The position numbers were made by a program, and so were the translations under genes. From NCBI GenBank assembly GCA_018662005.1, contig JABJHA010000038.1, positions 52,728-116,727 on the forward strand: a DNA stretch of 64,000 nt, given 5' to 3'. Shown here piece by piece: positions 1 through 8,297 of this stretch (the first letter of the stretch is position 1; each line of letters opens with the position of its first letter). The notes below the pieces were generated by a model that worked only from the letters and a program-made list of their open reading frames with translations, was not told where the DNA came from and made no database searches. Source of the DNA: Rhodospirillaceae bacterium. Its GTDB lineage: Bacteria > Pseudomonadota > Alphaproteobacteria > Rhodospirillales > JABHCV01.

Positions 1-120
1 ATAGAGGCCGGTATCAATTTTAACGCCCCCCCTGCCCTGTCGCCTGACGGCGGCGCAAAGGTCGCCTTCTGCCAGGACCCGGACGGCACCTTTATCGAGT
101 TGGTCGAGCCACAAAAATGA
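1..120 (+). CDS. VOC-family (glyoxalase-like) protein, 3' end only
   Basis: This is the last 39 codons of a gene that begins before the window; frame 1 is open from base 1 to the TGA at 118-120. The peptide contains AFCQDPDGTFIELVEP, the typical final strand of vicinal-oxygen-chelate proteins (glyoxalase, bleomycin resistance, extradiol dioxygenase), where the Glu of the FIEL segment is normally a metal ligand. Its stop overlaps the next start (ATGA, 117-120), so it is probably co-translated with the sugar isomerase-like gene. The substrate cannot be read from this fragment. Confidence 0.75.
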   Translation: MEAGINFNAPPALSPDGGAKVAFCQDPDGTFIELVEPQK

Positions 121-953
121 CCGATGTGGGGATCATGCAAGGCCGTTTGCTGCCGCCCTTTGAAGGACGATTTCAGGCCTTTCCGGCAACCCGCTGGCGT
201 GATGAATTTTCATTGGCAAACGAAGCCGGACTTGCCTGCATCGAATGGATTTACGAAAAGCCTCATGATCGACAAAACCCCCTTGGAAGCGAACAGGGGA
301 TTGCCGAACTGAAGCAATTGAGCGCCGAAAGCGGTGTCGATATTCGCTCAATTTGCGCTGATTATTATATGCAGGAACACCTGCTCGACCGGGAGGGTGT
401 TCCCCATCAAGCGACAGTCGATCATTTACAATGGTTGATGCGCCAGGCTGCAAAACTGCCGGTCATTTATATGGTGCTGCCTTTTGTCGATGCCTCGTCC
501 TTAAGCACGCCCGGGCAACGCGACGGCATCATCTCCCTGATGACTGATATAGGAGCGCTGGCAAGCAAACTTGGCCTGGAATTACATCTTGAAACAGATC
601 TGCAGCCTGTTGTTTTTAGACAAATTCTGGAGGCCATTGATCAGCCCGCTGTCCGGATGAATTTTGATATTGGCAACAGCGCCTCGCTCGGTTTCGATCC
701 GACTGAAGAATTGACCACCCTTGGGCCCTATCTTGGCAGTGTTCATGTCAAAGACCGCGCCCTTGCTGGCGGCACAGTCCCTCTGGGGCAGGGAAATGCT
801 GACTTGCCGACCTGCTTCAACCTTATCCGTCAAAGCGGTTTTTCCCGCCATTTTGTACTGCAAGCCGCACGGGGTGAAGAAGGTCATGAAACCACCCTGG
901 CAGCAAGCAATCGTCTATTCGTTGAACGCCATATGGCAACCGGCCCGGAATGA
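117..953 (+). CDS. Sugar-phosphate isomerase/epimerase-like TIM-barrel protein
   Basis: A 278-residue protein of the AP-endonuclease-2 / xylose-isomerase-like TIM-barrel family. The N-terminus (GIMQGRLLPP) is typical of sugar isomerases found in surface-sugar and nonulosonate clusters. Likely metal ligands are the Glu in LHLETD, the Asp in MNFDIGN and the His in SVHVKD. The last ligand position reads FVLQAARG, Gln instead of the common Glu, which I believe is usual in this subfamily. No signal peptide. Its start overlaps the preceding stop by four bases, and two dehydrogenases follow. A related fold is fused to the NeuB protein at 10319, so both may act in the same pathway. The exact reaction is unknown. 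Confidence 0.75.
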   Translation: MTDVGIMQGRLLPPFEGRFQAFPATRWRDEFSLANEAGLACIEWIYEKPHDRQNPLGSEQGIAELKQLSAESGVDIRSICADYYMQEHLLDREGVPHQATVDHLQWLMRQAAKLPVIYMVLPFVDASSLSTPGQRDGIISLMTDIGALASKLGLELHLETDLQPVVFRQILEAIDQPAVRMNFDIGNSASLGFDPTEELTTLGPYLGSVHVKDRALAGGTVPLGQGNADLPTCFNLIRQSGFSRHFVLQAARGEEGHETTLAASNRLFVERHMATGPE

Positions 954-959
954 TGTAGG

Positions 960-981
960 ATTTGTCATGGATTTGTCATGG
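960..981 (+). repeat. 11-bp perfect tandem duplication at a start codon
   Basis: ATTTGTCATGG occurs twice in a row (960-970 and 971-981). Each copy carries an ATG. The Shine-Dalgarno-like AGGA (957-960) is correctly spaced for the first ATG (967), which opens only a six-codon frame ending at TAG 985-987. The real dehydrogenase start is the second ATG (978), 17 bases from the AGGA. Confidence 0.8.
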
Positions 982-1748
982 ATTTAGGGTTGCAAGATAA
1001 AATCGTCGTCGTTGCCGGCTCAAGCGGGGGTATCGGTCTGGCCATCGCCGACTGTTTTTTAAGCGAGGGCGCCCGGGTGCACATTTCCGCCCGCAACAAG
1101 GACAAACTTGAGGATGCCTGCCAGTCGTTACGTGACCAATACGGTGATGACCGGGTACTGCCATATTGTGGCGACCTGAGCGAACCTCCTGCCATCAATG
1201 AAGCCCTTGACCAGTGTAACGATCATTTCGGGAGTATTGACGCCGTCGTCGCCAATATCGGGTCCGGAAAAGGTACGACGGGTTGGGATTTGAAAACCGA
1301 TGATTGGAATTCGATGATCAAGACCAATCTGGTTGGCGGTATGCTACTGGCGTCAAGCGCCGTGCCTTACCTGAAAGGACGGGATAACCCCAGCATCACA
1401 TTCATTTCATCGATTGCCGGTTGCCAGGCAATCCCGGCGCCAATTCCCTACAGCGCGGCCAAGGCAGCGTTGCAGATGGCCGCCAAGAACCTGTCGCGCC
1501 AGTTGGGCGCTGATGATATCCGCGTCAATACGGTTGCCCCCGGCAATGTTCTGTTTGCAGGGGGAACATGGGATCAGAAAATCAAGCAGGATCCCGGACA
1601 GGTTAAAAGCTATATAGAGACGGAAGTGCCCCTTGGGCGTTTTGCAGAGCCACAGGAAATTGCTGATTCAGTCGTTTTTCTGGCCTCCCGCCGGGCCCGC
1701 TTTATCACCGGCACTTTATTGACCGTTGATGGAGGGCAAACACGATGA
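978..1748 (+). CDS. Short-chain dehydrogenase/reductase (SDR)
   Basis: A classical SDR of 256 residues. It has the cofactor loop AGSSGGIG (about residues 13-20), a VANIGSG segment in place of the usual NNAG, a catalytic Ser in FISSIAG, the YSAAK Tyr/Lys pair and the C-terminal DGG of the family. It should reduce or oxidise a sugar hydroxyl or ketone with NAD(P). The start is set by the reading frame. An 11-bp tandem duplication moves this ATG away from its ribosome-binding site (see 960-981), so expression may be low. The end overlaps the next SDR by four bases, so the two are probably translated together. Substrate unknown; the context suggests an unusual sugar. Confidence 0.85.
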   Translation: MDLGLQDKIVVVAGSSGGIGLAIADCFLSEGARVHISARNKDKLEDACQSLRDQYGDDRVLPYCGDLSEPPAINEALDQCNDHFGSIDAVVANIGSGKGTTGWDLKTDDWNSMIKTNLVGGMLLASSAVPYLKGRDNPSITFISSIAGCQAIPAPIPYSAAKAALQMAAKNLSRQLGADDIRVNTVAPGNVLFAGGTWDQKIKQDPGQVKSYIETEVPLGRFAEPQEIADSVVFLASRRARFITGTLLTVDGGQTR

Positions 1749-2584
1749 GCAGCAAAACCACCATCAGGGACGCTTTCGATCTTTCAGGACAGGTTGCTGT
1801 CATAACCGGCGGCGGTGGTTTGCTGGGAACAAAACATGGCGAGGCCGTTCTTGAATGCGGCGGCACCGCTGTTTTAATCGATCTGGATGAAGGGCGTGCG
1901 CAATCGGCGGCCGAAGACTTAAACGCCGAATATAACAGTCATTGTCTGGGTCTGGGCGTTGACATTACACAGGCTGATCAGGTTGATGCGGCGTGCCAAA
2001 GCCTGCTCGAGAAGTTCGGCCGTATCGATATCCTGATTAACAACGCCGCCAACAATCCCAAGATGGAAAACCAAAATGGTGATGACTTTTCGCGCCTTGA
2101 GAGTTTTCCCAGGGACATTTGGGATGCCGATCTGGCCGTGGGCCTGACAGGCGCATTTCTGTGTTCGCGCACCTTCGGGGCGGTGATGGCTGGCGCTGGC
2201 AAAGGGGTAATCCTCAACGTTGCCTCGGATCTGGCTCTTATTGCCCCTGACCAGCGCCTATACCAACGAGACGGCGTTGCCGGGGACAAGCAACCCGTCA
2301 AACCGGTTACGTATTCCGTGGTTAAAAGTGGCCTGATCGGCCTTACACGGTATCTGGCCACATATTGGGCCGATAAAGGCGTGCGCGCCAACGCCATTGC
2401 ACCAGGCGGGGTTTATACGGATCAGGACGACGCCTTTGTCGAACGTCTGGCCCGATTGATCCCGATGGGACGCATGGCCAGCGTGGATGAATATAAAGCC
2501 GCTGTGGCTTTTATGATATCGGATGCATCGTCCTATATGACCGGTAGTGTCTTACCGATTGATGGTGGACGAACCTGCTGGTAA
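1745..2584 (+). CDS. SDR oxidoreductase, PtmA-like
   Basis: A 279-residue classical SDR. It shows the glycine-rich cofactor loop TGGGGLLG, ILINNAANNP in the NNAG position, a Ser in NVASDL, the catalytic YSVVK and a C-terminal IDGGRTCW. The length, the insertion before the active-site Tyr and the setting resemble PtmA, a dehydrogenase of legionaminic acid and flagellin glycosylation loci in Campylobacter; this is a family-level inference. ATGA overlap with the previous SDR implies a shared operon. It ends 8 bp before the convergent TPR-glycosyltransferase, with no clear terminator hairpin between them. Confidence 0.8.
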   Translation: MSSKTTIRDAFDLSGQVAVITGGGGLLGTKHGEAVLECGGTAVLIDLDEGRAQSAAEDLNAEYNSHCLGLGVDITQADQVDAACQSLLEKFGRIDILINNAANNPKMENQNGDDFSRLESFPRDIWDADLAVGLTGAFLCSRTFGAVMAGAGKGVILNVASDLALIAPDQRLYQRDGVAGDKQPVKPVTYSVVKSGLIGLTRYLATYWADKGVRANAIAPGGVYTDQDDAFVERLARLIPMGRMASVDEYKAAVAFMISDASSYMTGSVLPIDGGRTCW

Positions 2585-2592
2585 ACCCTTGG

Positions 2593-4758
2593 TTACAAAC
2601 CGAATTTTTCCCGCACTGCCGCCGCTACATCAACAAAAGTCGCGTCCCAGTTATCATTGATGTGTTTGCAGAAAAACCGCATGGACGGCGCCCAACCGGG
2701 CGCTTCAGGGTTGCCCAACAAGACTTGATGAATATTCATGGCAATGAATGTGAAGACCGGAACGGCAAGACCGCTGGCCAGATAACCCGCTGACGTTGGA
2801 TAGCTGACAACGAGATCAAGGTTTGAAATCAGTGCCGCCAATTCATCCTGATCATCTTTCAGATCGATATCATCCCAGGTGTGCAGGTTGACTCCGTAGA
2901 GCTCCTGAATTTTTGCCCTGTCCTCACTGCATTCGAGATACATCAGATTGATAAAGTCCACCCCGTCGATCGACAGAATCGGTTCCATTTCCTCGATCGT
3001 AGATCCCCACTTGTTACGGCCAATAGGGTCATGACCGCTGCGCCAGGAAAGGCCGACCTTTGGCTTGTCTCCTAACGCCTTCAAACGTTCCCCCCAAAAG
3101 ACTTTTCTGTCCGGATCAGCCTTCAGGAAGGCGTGATCTGGGTCGCTGGGGAAAGAATCGATGGTTGGACGGAAATAACGGCCAAGGTCGAGGACGGGTG
3201 TCTGAAAATCAAAGTCAACTTCCCCGGATTCCGCTTCCTCATAGTTTGCCGGGTACACTTTGGCGCCTTCGAAGGAGCGCTGAAACAGATCAACAAGCCG
3301 GGCTGAACATTCAATGGTAACTTCTGCCCCTGTGGCCATAATATCGGGGATCATACTGGCGTGGCGAACTTCATCACCTAAACCTTGCTCCCCATAGACA
3401 AGGATGCTCTTGCCTTCAAGGGAAGAACCGTCCCATTGCTTTTGCGGAAAATGTCTGACCGGGGATGAAAATTGTTCGTTATCCCAGCGATTTACATAGT
3501 TTTCCCAGGCTTCCTCCAAATGGCCATAACAAAACAACGCCAAGGCATAATTGAAGGAGGCTTCCGGTTCATCGGGCAACAGTTCGAGGGCCTTGTGGAA
3601 CAAGGCGATGACTTCTTCCTCTTCCCCGGTATGGATCAGAATAAAGGCAAGCGTCATCACCGCGGGGGCAAAGTTCGGGGTATCGTTAAGAATGGAACGA
3701 AGCAGTTGTTCGGCCTCATCAATTTCAAAGAGAGACTGGTGAATAGCCGCTAGTTCACAGCGTAAAACGGGATTATCGGGGAAAATTTCCAAGGCATCTT
3801 TGGTGAATTTTTCGGCTTCGACAAAATTTTCCATCAACCGGAGCGTTGAAGCAAAAGTGGAAATGACCAAAGGCTGATTATTGTCCAATTCCAAGGACTT
3901 ACCGAGCATTTCAAGGGCATCTTCATCCTTGCGCAGGCGCATAAGGGCCCGTCCCAGGTTAAAATAGATCAAGGGATTGTTTGTCTCGTTCTTGGCAGCT
4001 TTAATAAAATATTCGATCCCCTTGTCTAATTGACGTCTGGAGACATAGACGCTGCCGTAATTATTAAGCGTGCCAAAATCGTTGGGATCGATGGCAAGTG
4101 CTTTTTCGAAATGCTCAATAGCCTCGTCGAAATCACCATTGATGCTGCAAAGAAGTCCAAGATTACTTAAAGCCCCGACAAAACCAGGATCAATTTTCAG
4201 GGCCTCTTCATAACAGGAACGCGCCTCTTTAAGTTGCATGTCATCACGTAACGCATTGCCGTAATTAACCTGGTACTGAGGAGATTCAGGGTTGATGAGA
4301 ACAGCTTTACCAAGCAAGTCGATAGCTTCAGACAGATCGTCGCCGCCACGCGCCAATTTATTGTCACGCAATAAATTTCCAAAATCGTTCATGACATCTG
4401 GATCATCGTTCTTTAGTTCCAGGCTTTGACGATATGCGTGCTCTGCCTTTTTCTTATTCCCTCCCGCCAAGTAAGTTTTGGCGAGGTGGTTATGGAACAG
4501 GGGTTGATTAGGATCGCTTTCGATAGCGGTTTCGATCAATTGCGCGCCTTCTTCCCAGAAGCCCAATTGATTAGCAAGAAACCCTAAAAGATGAAGTGCA
4601 TCCGGATTTTCTGGATCGGCTTCCAGTACCTTTCTGTACAAGGCTTCTGCGGATTCCAGTTCACCTTCATTATGCAATGCGGCTGCACGCTGCATGATTT
4701 CAGGGATTGAGGCATGTTCCTGCTGCCCGATGCCATCATCATTTACACCATCATTCAT
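2593..4758 (-). CDS. TPR-glycosyltransferase, FlmG-like
   Basis: A 721-residue soluble protein. Residues about 20-430 are tandem 34-residue tetratricopeptide repeats (recurrent A..Y...L...P motifs). Residues about 445-721 are a GT-B-like domain related to family 9 transferases, with VYGEQGLGDE, a GLSWRSG strand and the acidic segment DDIDLKDDQDE. Caulobacter FlmG has the same plan: its TPR part binds flagellin and its C-terminal part transfers pseudaminic acid. The gene lies directly downstream of flagellin, flbT and flaF on the same strand, which supports flagellin as acceptor. The closest relatives in the window are at 14773 and 60163. Donor sugar not known. Confidence 0.8.
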   Translation of the reverse strand: MNDGVNDDGIGQQEHASIPEIMQRAAALHNEGELESAEALYRKVLEADPENPDALHLLGFLANQLGFWEEGAQLIETAIESDPNQPLFHNHLAKTYLAGGNKKKAEHAYRQSLELKNDDPDVMNDFGNLLRDNKLARGGDDLSEAIDLLGKAVLINPESPQYQVNYGNALRDDMQLKEARSCYEEALKIDPGFVGALSNLGLLCSINGDFDEAIEHFEKALAIDPNDFGTLNNYGSVYVSRRQLDKGIEYFIKAAKNETNNPLIYFNLGRALMRLRKDEDALEMLGKSLELDNNQPLVISTFASTLRLMENFVEAEKFTKDALEIFPDNPVLRCELAAIHQSLFEIDEAEQLLRSILNDTPNFAPAVMTLAFILIHTGEEEEVIALFHKALELLPDEPEASFNYALALFCYGHLEEAWENYVNRWDNEQFSSPVRHFPQKQWDGSSLEGKSILVYGEQGLGDEVRHASMIPDIMATGAEVTIECSARLVDLFQRSFEGAKVYPANYEEAESGEVDFDFQTPVLDLGRYFRPTIDSFPSDPDHAFLKADPDRKVFWGERLKALGDKPKVGLSWRSGHDPIGRNKWGSTIEEMEPILSIDGVDFINLMYLECSEDRAKIQELYGVNLHTWDDIDLKDDQDELAALISNLDLVVSYPTSAGYLASGLAVPVFTFIAMNIHQVLLGNPEAPGWAPSMRFFCKHINDNWDATFVDVAAAVREKFGL

Positions 4759-4817
4759 CTTGACATCTTCCTTGGAGAGCGCCGGATTACGGCATTAAAA
4801 CAGGGGGTGATAGCAAC

Positions 4818-5198
4818 CTATTCAGTCGCCTCGTTGCCTGTAGGTGATGAACGGAAACCAGCCGCAATCTGGCGATTGATATTGATTAAAACATCCAGTT
4901 TTGCCCGAGATTGTTCGGCCAAGGCACTATAAGTCTGCTTATCTACAAAAATGCTTAAACTAATTAAATTTGATTTAATTTGTTCAGGTAGAGGGTTTTC
5001 TTCGATCATATATGTTTGTATGACCGTCCATATTCTTTGGTTGTAATTCAGAGCCATATAAAATGCTTCATCATCTTCTGTTTCCTTGGCGGCAAGCAGA
5101 AGTTGGGCGGCCTTTTCCAGGACGGCGGCATCCGTTTCTCCCGGGCTTTCAACCGTTTTTATGTGGTTATCATATGCGCTATATGGTGAACGGTTCAT
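4818..5198 (-). CDS. flaF: Flagellar biosynthesis regulator FlaF
   Basis: A 126-residue protein with the FlaF pattern: an N-terminal helix, an ALNYNQRIWTVIQ core, an SLSIFVDKQT segment and LININRQIAAG near the end. FlaF is an alphaproteobacterial protein needed for flagellin synthesis and secretion. In Caulobacter it acts opposite to FlbT, stimulating flagellin translation and binding flagellin. It follows flbT by 15 bases on the minus strand and precedes the TPR-glycosyltransferase by about 60 bases, so flagellin, FlbT, FlaF and transferase form one functional block. A second FlaF is at 54639. Confidence 0.92.
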   Translation of the reverse strand: MNRSPYSAYDNHIKTVESPGETDAAVLEKAAQLLLAAKETEDDEAFYMALNYNQRIWTVIQTYMIEENPLPEQIKSNLISLSIFVDKQTYSALAEQSRAKLDVLININRQIAAGFRSSPTGNEATE

Positions 5199-5213
5199 AG
5201 GCCAACCTTTTTG

Positions 5214-5612
5214 TTAATCCTGGAATAGTACTTTCTTTTCGTATTTTATCAGGGCCCGGGCGTTTTTCAATGCGCCATAAAAATCATCATCCAGAATGCG
5301 CGTGCCCAGCTCACTGATAATCTCAATAACCTCCTGAGATGGGCAGGCTTCCAAAAATTGCTTGGTAAGCTCAAAAAAAGTTGGATGGAGATTCTTACTC
5401 TCGTCAATTGAACCGGCAAGATACATGAGCAACGCCGTATAATAAATTCGCTTCGCAGGGGTATTGGCATCCTCTTCGGTCAGGATATCCTTTTCCCGCA
5501 GAATTGTTGTTTTGCTATGTACCAGAAAAGATGTGCTTTTGGGGCCGTTCTCGATAACAGTGCTACCGATCACCAGCTTTTCATGGGGCTTTAGTCTCAA
5601 TCGTAAGGGCAT
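5214..5612 (-). CDS. flbT: Flagellin mRNA regulator FlbT
   Basis: A 132-residue FlbT protein. The sequence begins MPLRLRLKPHEKLVIG, followed by the conserved small beta-domain and a helical half containing RIYYTALLMYLAG. FlbT is a post-transcriptional repressor of flagellin that acts on the 5' untranslated region of flagellin mRNA in Caulobacter. I start it at the ATG at 5612, preceded by a strong AGGTGG; a GTG at 5627 would add five residues. It lies just after the flagellin terminator and before flaF. The structured flagellin leader at 6915-6953 is its plausible target. Confidence 0.92.
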   Translation of the reverse strand: MPLRLRLKPHEKLVIGSTVIENGPKSTSFLVHSKTTILREKDILTEEDANTPAKRIYYTALLMYLAGSIDESKNLHPTFFELTKQFLEACPSQEVIEIISELGTRILDDDFYGALKNARALIKYEKKVLFQD

Positions 5613-5666
5613 TTGTCCACCTCTCACCCATGTTAATAGACTGATTTATTTGACAACAGGTTAATC

Positions 5667-5702
5667 AAAAAAAAACGGGTGGGAAAAGTCCCCACCCGTT
5701 TT
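5667..5702 (-). terminator. Rho-independent terminator of the flagellin gene
   Basis: A perfect 9-bp stem (ACGGGTGGG 5675-5683 with CCCACCCGT 5691-5699) and a 7-base loop. On the minus strand it is followed by a run of nine Us (5667-5675). It sits 20 bases after the flagellin stop. A short T run on the plus side gives weak bidirectional character. Read-through would be needed for flbT and flaF unless they have their own promoter. Confidence 0.9.
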
Positions 5703-5723
5703 CCGTTGTTAGACTTTCTGAAC

Positions 5724-6884
5724 TTACCTGAACAATTGCAAGATACTCTGTTGCGATTGGTTGGCAAAGGACAGAGCAGAAGTACCCAGGGCCTGTCTGG
5801 TCTGAAGGGCCAGCAGGTTGGCGGATTCTTCTTCAAGGTTAGCGTTGATCAACAGGCCAGCACCAGCTTCAAGAGTCTGGATCAGCTCATTGGTGAAAGC
5901 TTCACGTGATTGCAGAAGACCAAGATCGGTACTAAAGCCAGAAGCCGTGGTCCGCAATGTTGAAAGACCGGATTTGGCTTCGGCGATGGATGTATCGATA
6001 TTAGCAGCGACACTCCAATCCGCGGTCGCGGCCGTAAAGTTAAGGCCGGTCACGTTCAAAGTCGTCGAAGTAATGGTAATGCTCGTCGACTTTTCGTTGG
6101 TTGTTACGGTCAGGTCGTTACCGCCGATGAGGTTAATACCCTTATAACCGGCATCAAGATACAGTTTGTTGATTTCGGCAAGGACCTTTTCAAAGTCAGC
6201 TTCAAGTGACGCAACGTCAGTGCCGGACCCCGTAGAACCGTACGTGGTGGTGCCCATCGTGAACATTTGCGTAGCAAACGCTGATGTACCCGAAAGAGTA
6301 ACCTCAACACCCGCAGAAGAAGTGATTTCAATTTTGTCCGAAGTGGTATTGTAAGTAGCGGTAATACCCGTGTCGGCTGCGGAAATAGCCGTCACGATTG
6401 ACGCAATTGTATTCGTGGTCGAATACGTTACGGTCGCTGAGCCACCACCGGTAACGGCGACGGTCAAGACTGCAGACGTTGAAACAACAACAGCAGCCCA
6501 AGCAGCCGAAACAAAAGTCGAGCCACTATTTGTCGTTGAAGCAACAGCCAAACTGGAGATTTTAGAAACCTGAGTTGAAGCTTCTTTAGCCTGCTCACCA
6601 AGTGTCTTGGCCTGTTCAACTAAATTCGTCAGTGCCTCAATACCTTTATCAGCCGCTTTCAACGTCTGAACGGCCTGGCCCATACCGTCTTTAAGAGAGG
6701 TAAGGTCAGAAGCACGGTTGTTCAAACTACGAGCCGTAAAGAACGGGCTGGCACCGTCAAGGGCGCTGTTAACTTTCAGGCCGGTAGACAGACGCTCGGA
6801 CGTACGCTCGAACAGAGCGTTGGTGCTTTGCAGGGAGAGGAGGTTTGTGCGAATACTCGCACTAAGATTTACATCGTTTGCCAT
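5724..6884 (-). CDS. fliC: Flagellin
   Basis: A 386-residue flagellin. The N-terminal D0/D1 region (SIRTNLLSLQSTNALFERT, then ERLSTGLKVNSALDGAS) and the C-terminal region (ANLLALQTRQALGTSALSF, then ANQSQQSILQLFR) are canonical. The central part, about residues 105-280, is very rich in Ser and Thr and is a plausible O-glycosylation target. GGAG lies upstream of the ATG. Expression is probably set by a TTGACA/TATAGT promoter (6991-7019) and a structured leader about 100 bases long. flbT, flaF and a TPR-glycosyltransferase follow downstream. A second flagellin of equal length but divergent sequence is at 53461. Confidence 0.95.
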   Translation of the reverse strand: MANDVNLSASIRTNLLSLQSTNALFERTSERLSTGLKVNSALDGASPFFTARSLNNRASDLTSLKDGMGQAVQTLKAADKGIEALTNLVEQAKTLGEQAKEASTQVSKISSLAVASTTNSGSTFVSAAWAAVVVSTSAVLTVAVTGGGSATVTYSTTNTIASIVTAISAADTGITATYNTTSDKIEITSSAGVEVTLSGTSAFATQMFTMGTTTYGSTGSGTDVASLEADFEKVLAEINKLYLDAGYKGINLIGGNDLTVTTNEKSTSITITSTTLNVTGLNFTAATADWSVAANIDTSIAEAKSGLSTLRTTASGFSTDLGLLQSREAFTNELIQTLEAGAGLLINANLEEESANLLALQTRQALGTSALSFANQSQQSILQLFR

Positions 6885-6914
6885 AACTTAAAGGCTCCTA
6901 TTCTAGGATAAAAG

Positions 6915-6953
6915 CAGGGCTATTCTGCCCTGTGACGAGATTCCTTCTCGTCA
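6915..6953 (-). promoter_or_regulatory. Two stem-loops in the flagellin 5' leader
   Basis: Two adjacent perfect hairpins lie between promoter and start codon: CAGGGC 6915-6920 with GCCCTG 6927-6932, and TGACGAGA 6933-6940 with TCTCGTCA 6946-6953. They abut without a gap. In Caulobacter FlbT acts on the flagellin mRNA leader, so these hairpins are a candidate FlbT-responsive element; the function is inferred. Confidence 0.65.
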
Positions 6954-6990
6954 GAAACTAAAACGAATCCGTTCCAATTTCTTACCGTGA

Positions 6991-7019
6991 ACTATATGCG
7001 CAGTTTTTTTCCGTGTCAA
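6991..7019 (-). promoter_or_regulatory. Housekeeping-type promoter for flagellin
   Basis: On the minus strand TTGACA (7019-7014) is separated by exactly 17 bases from TATAGT (6996-6991), close to the sigma-70 consensus. Transcription would start near 6984 and give a leader of about 100 bases. I found no sigma-54 (GG-N10-GC) match in this spacer, although many alphaproteobacterial flagellin genes use sigma-54 or sigma-28. Confidence 0.65.
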
Positions 7020-7057
7020 ACCCTATTTTGAGTCAAAAAGGGGACAAAATGGCTGAA

Positions 7058-8182
7058 TTAAGAGTCTAATGATTTCAATACATTAGGCAGCAGAATCTGT
7101 TTTTTTTGCAATCTGTGGTAAATTTTTGGCAAATCGCAGCGCTCATTACACTTATTCCCAGTAGGGAAATCGCCGGTAACGTGCCATCGGCGAAATTCCT
7201 TATAGGATTCGGAATTCCAGATCTCTTCCAATGTGTGGTCACGGACGTTTCCAAAGCTCATTTCGGTGTCATAATCCTGGGTACACGGAACCACCTCGCC
7301 ATTGGCCATGACCGTAAGCGACGTCCACGGATATTCGCAATATTCGCTGACATAGTGGGATTTGTTCTCTATTTCGTCATCATCTTCAAAATACCAGCGA
7401 TTATCCTGGCTTTTGACATAATTAAAGACATCCAGCGGGTCGAAAATGTCCATAAACCGTGATTGGGTCTCTAAATCATCATTTGAGACCCCCATAGCGA
7501 TCATTGTTACGACGATGGTGGTCTTAAACCCGCGTTTCTTCTTCAAATCGATGACTTTTTGGATATTCTCGAAAGAATTGGTGAAATCGTTGCGTTTGCC
7601 GCGAATTTTCTTCTGGCCTTCGTCATCAAGGGCGTCAACGGAGAATTTCAACACACCTAGGCCCAATTCCATCAACTGTTCGATTCGCTCAAGATTGATA
7701 TTGGCCGGCACACAGGAGAAATAAGACGGAATATTGCGTTCCGAACAGGCCCGAACCCGATCCAGAATATACTTATCCAGCAACGGCTCACCGTAGCCAT
7801 GCAAGGTCACATGGCGGGCAACAATATGGAAATAGAAGCCGTTTTCACTTTGCGTCTCCCGGGTCACCCCATATCGCTGTTCGACGAAATCCCAAAAGTT
7901 CTCCAGTTCTTCCTCAGTGTAGGGACGGACCTGGTCAAGGACGTTTTCAAAGATATTGTCATCGATCCATTCATTCTTGCGCGTCATCAGCGTCGTGCGC
8001 GGACACATCACACAGCTCATATTGCAATAGTTGGTGGTCTCGATGTTAAAAACGTTGGGTTTGCGGTCGCGCAAAGCTTCCAGGTCATCGATAACACGCT
8101 CAGCGTCGCCCGGACCGACACTGCCAGCCAGGATTCGCTCCTTGAGCTCAACTCCGTTCATAAAGAATTCGATACCGTACAT
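7058..8182 (-). CDS. Radical SAM/SPASM-type enzyme
   Basis: A 374-residue radical SAM protein. The [4Fe-4S] cluster motif is C53-x3-C57-x2-C60 (NYCNMSCVMCP). The C-terminal part has a SPASM-like layout: Cys near PWTSLTVMANGEVVPC, then FGNVRDHTLEEIW and a final CNERC pair for auxiliary clusters. I start at the ATG at 8182, preceded by CGGAG; a TTG at 8236 would add 18 residues without a good ribosome site. A 22-codon frame (8250-8182) ends TGATG exactly over this start and may couple translation. Downstream of the DegT and CMP-sugar synthetase-like genes on the same strand, it probably modifies the sugar or a protein; substrate unknown. Confidence 0.85.
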   Translation of the reverse strand: MYGIEFFMNGVELKERILAGSVGPGDAERVIDDLEALRDRKPNVFNIETTNYCNMSCVMCPRTTLMTRKNEWIDDNIFENVLDQVRPYTEEELENFWDFVEQRYGVTRETQSENGFYFHIVARHVTLHGYGEPLLDKYILDRVRACSERNIPSYFSCVPANINLERIEQLMELGLGVLKFSVDALDDEGQKKIRGKRNDFTNSFENIQKVIDLKKKRGFKTTIVVTMIAMGVSNDDLETQSRFMDIFDPLDVFNYVKSQDNRWYFEDDDEIENKSHYVSEYCEYPWTSLTVMANGEVVPCTQDYDTEMSFGNVRDHTLEEIWNSESYKEFRRWHVTGDFPTGNKCNERCDLPKIYHRLQKKQILLPNVLKSLDS

Positions 8183-8297
8183 CAGTTTCTCCGAAGCAGG
8201 AATTCGATATCCGGCGCCAGTTTCTCCGGCGCCCAATTAACGACATTCATATTACATAAGCAGGTATTTTTGGCAAACAAGCCAATTTCACACCTTC

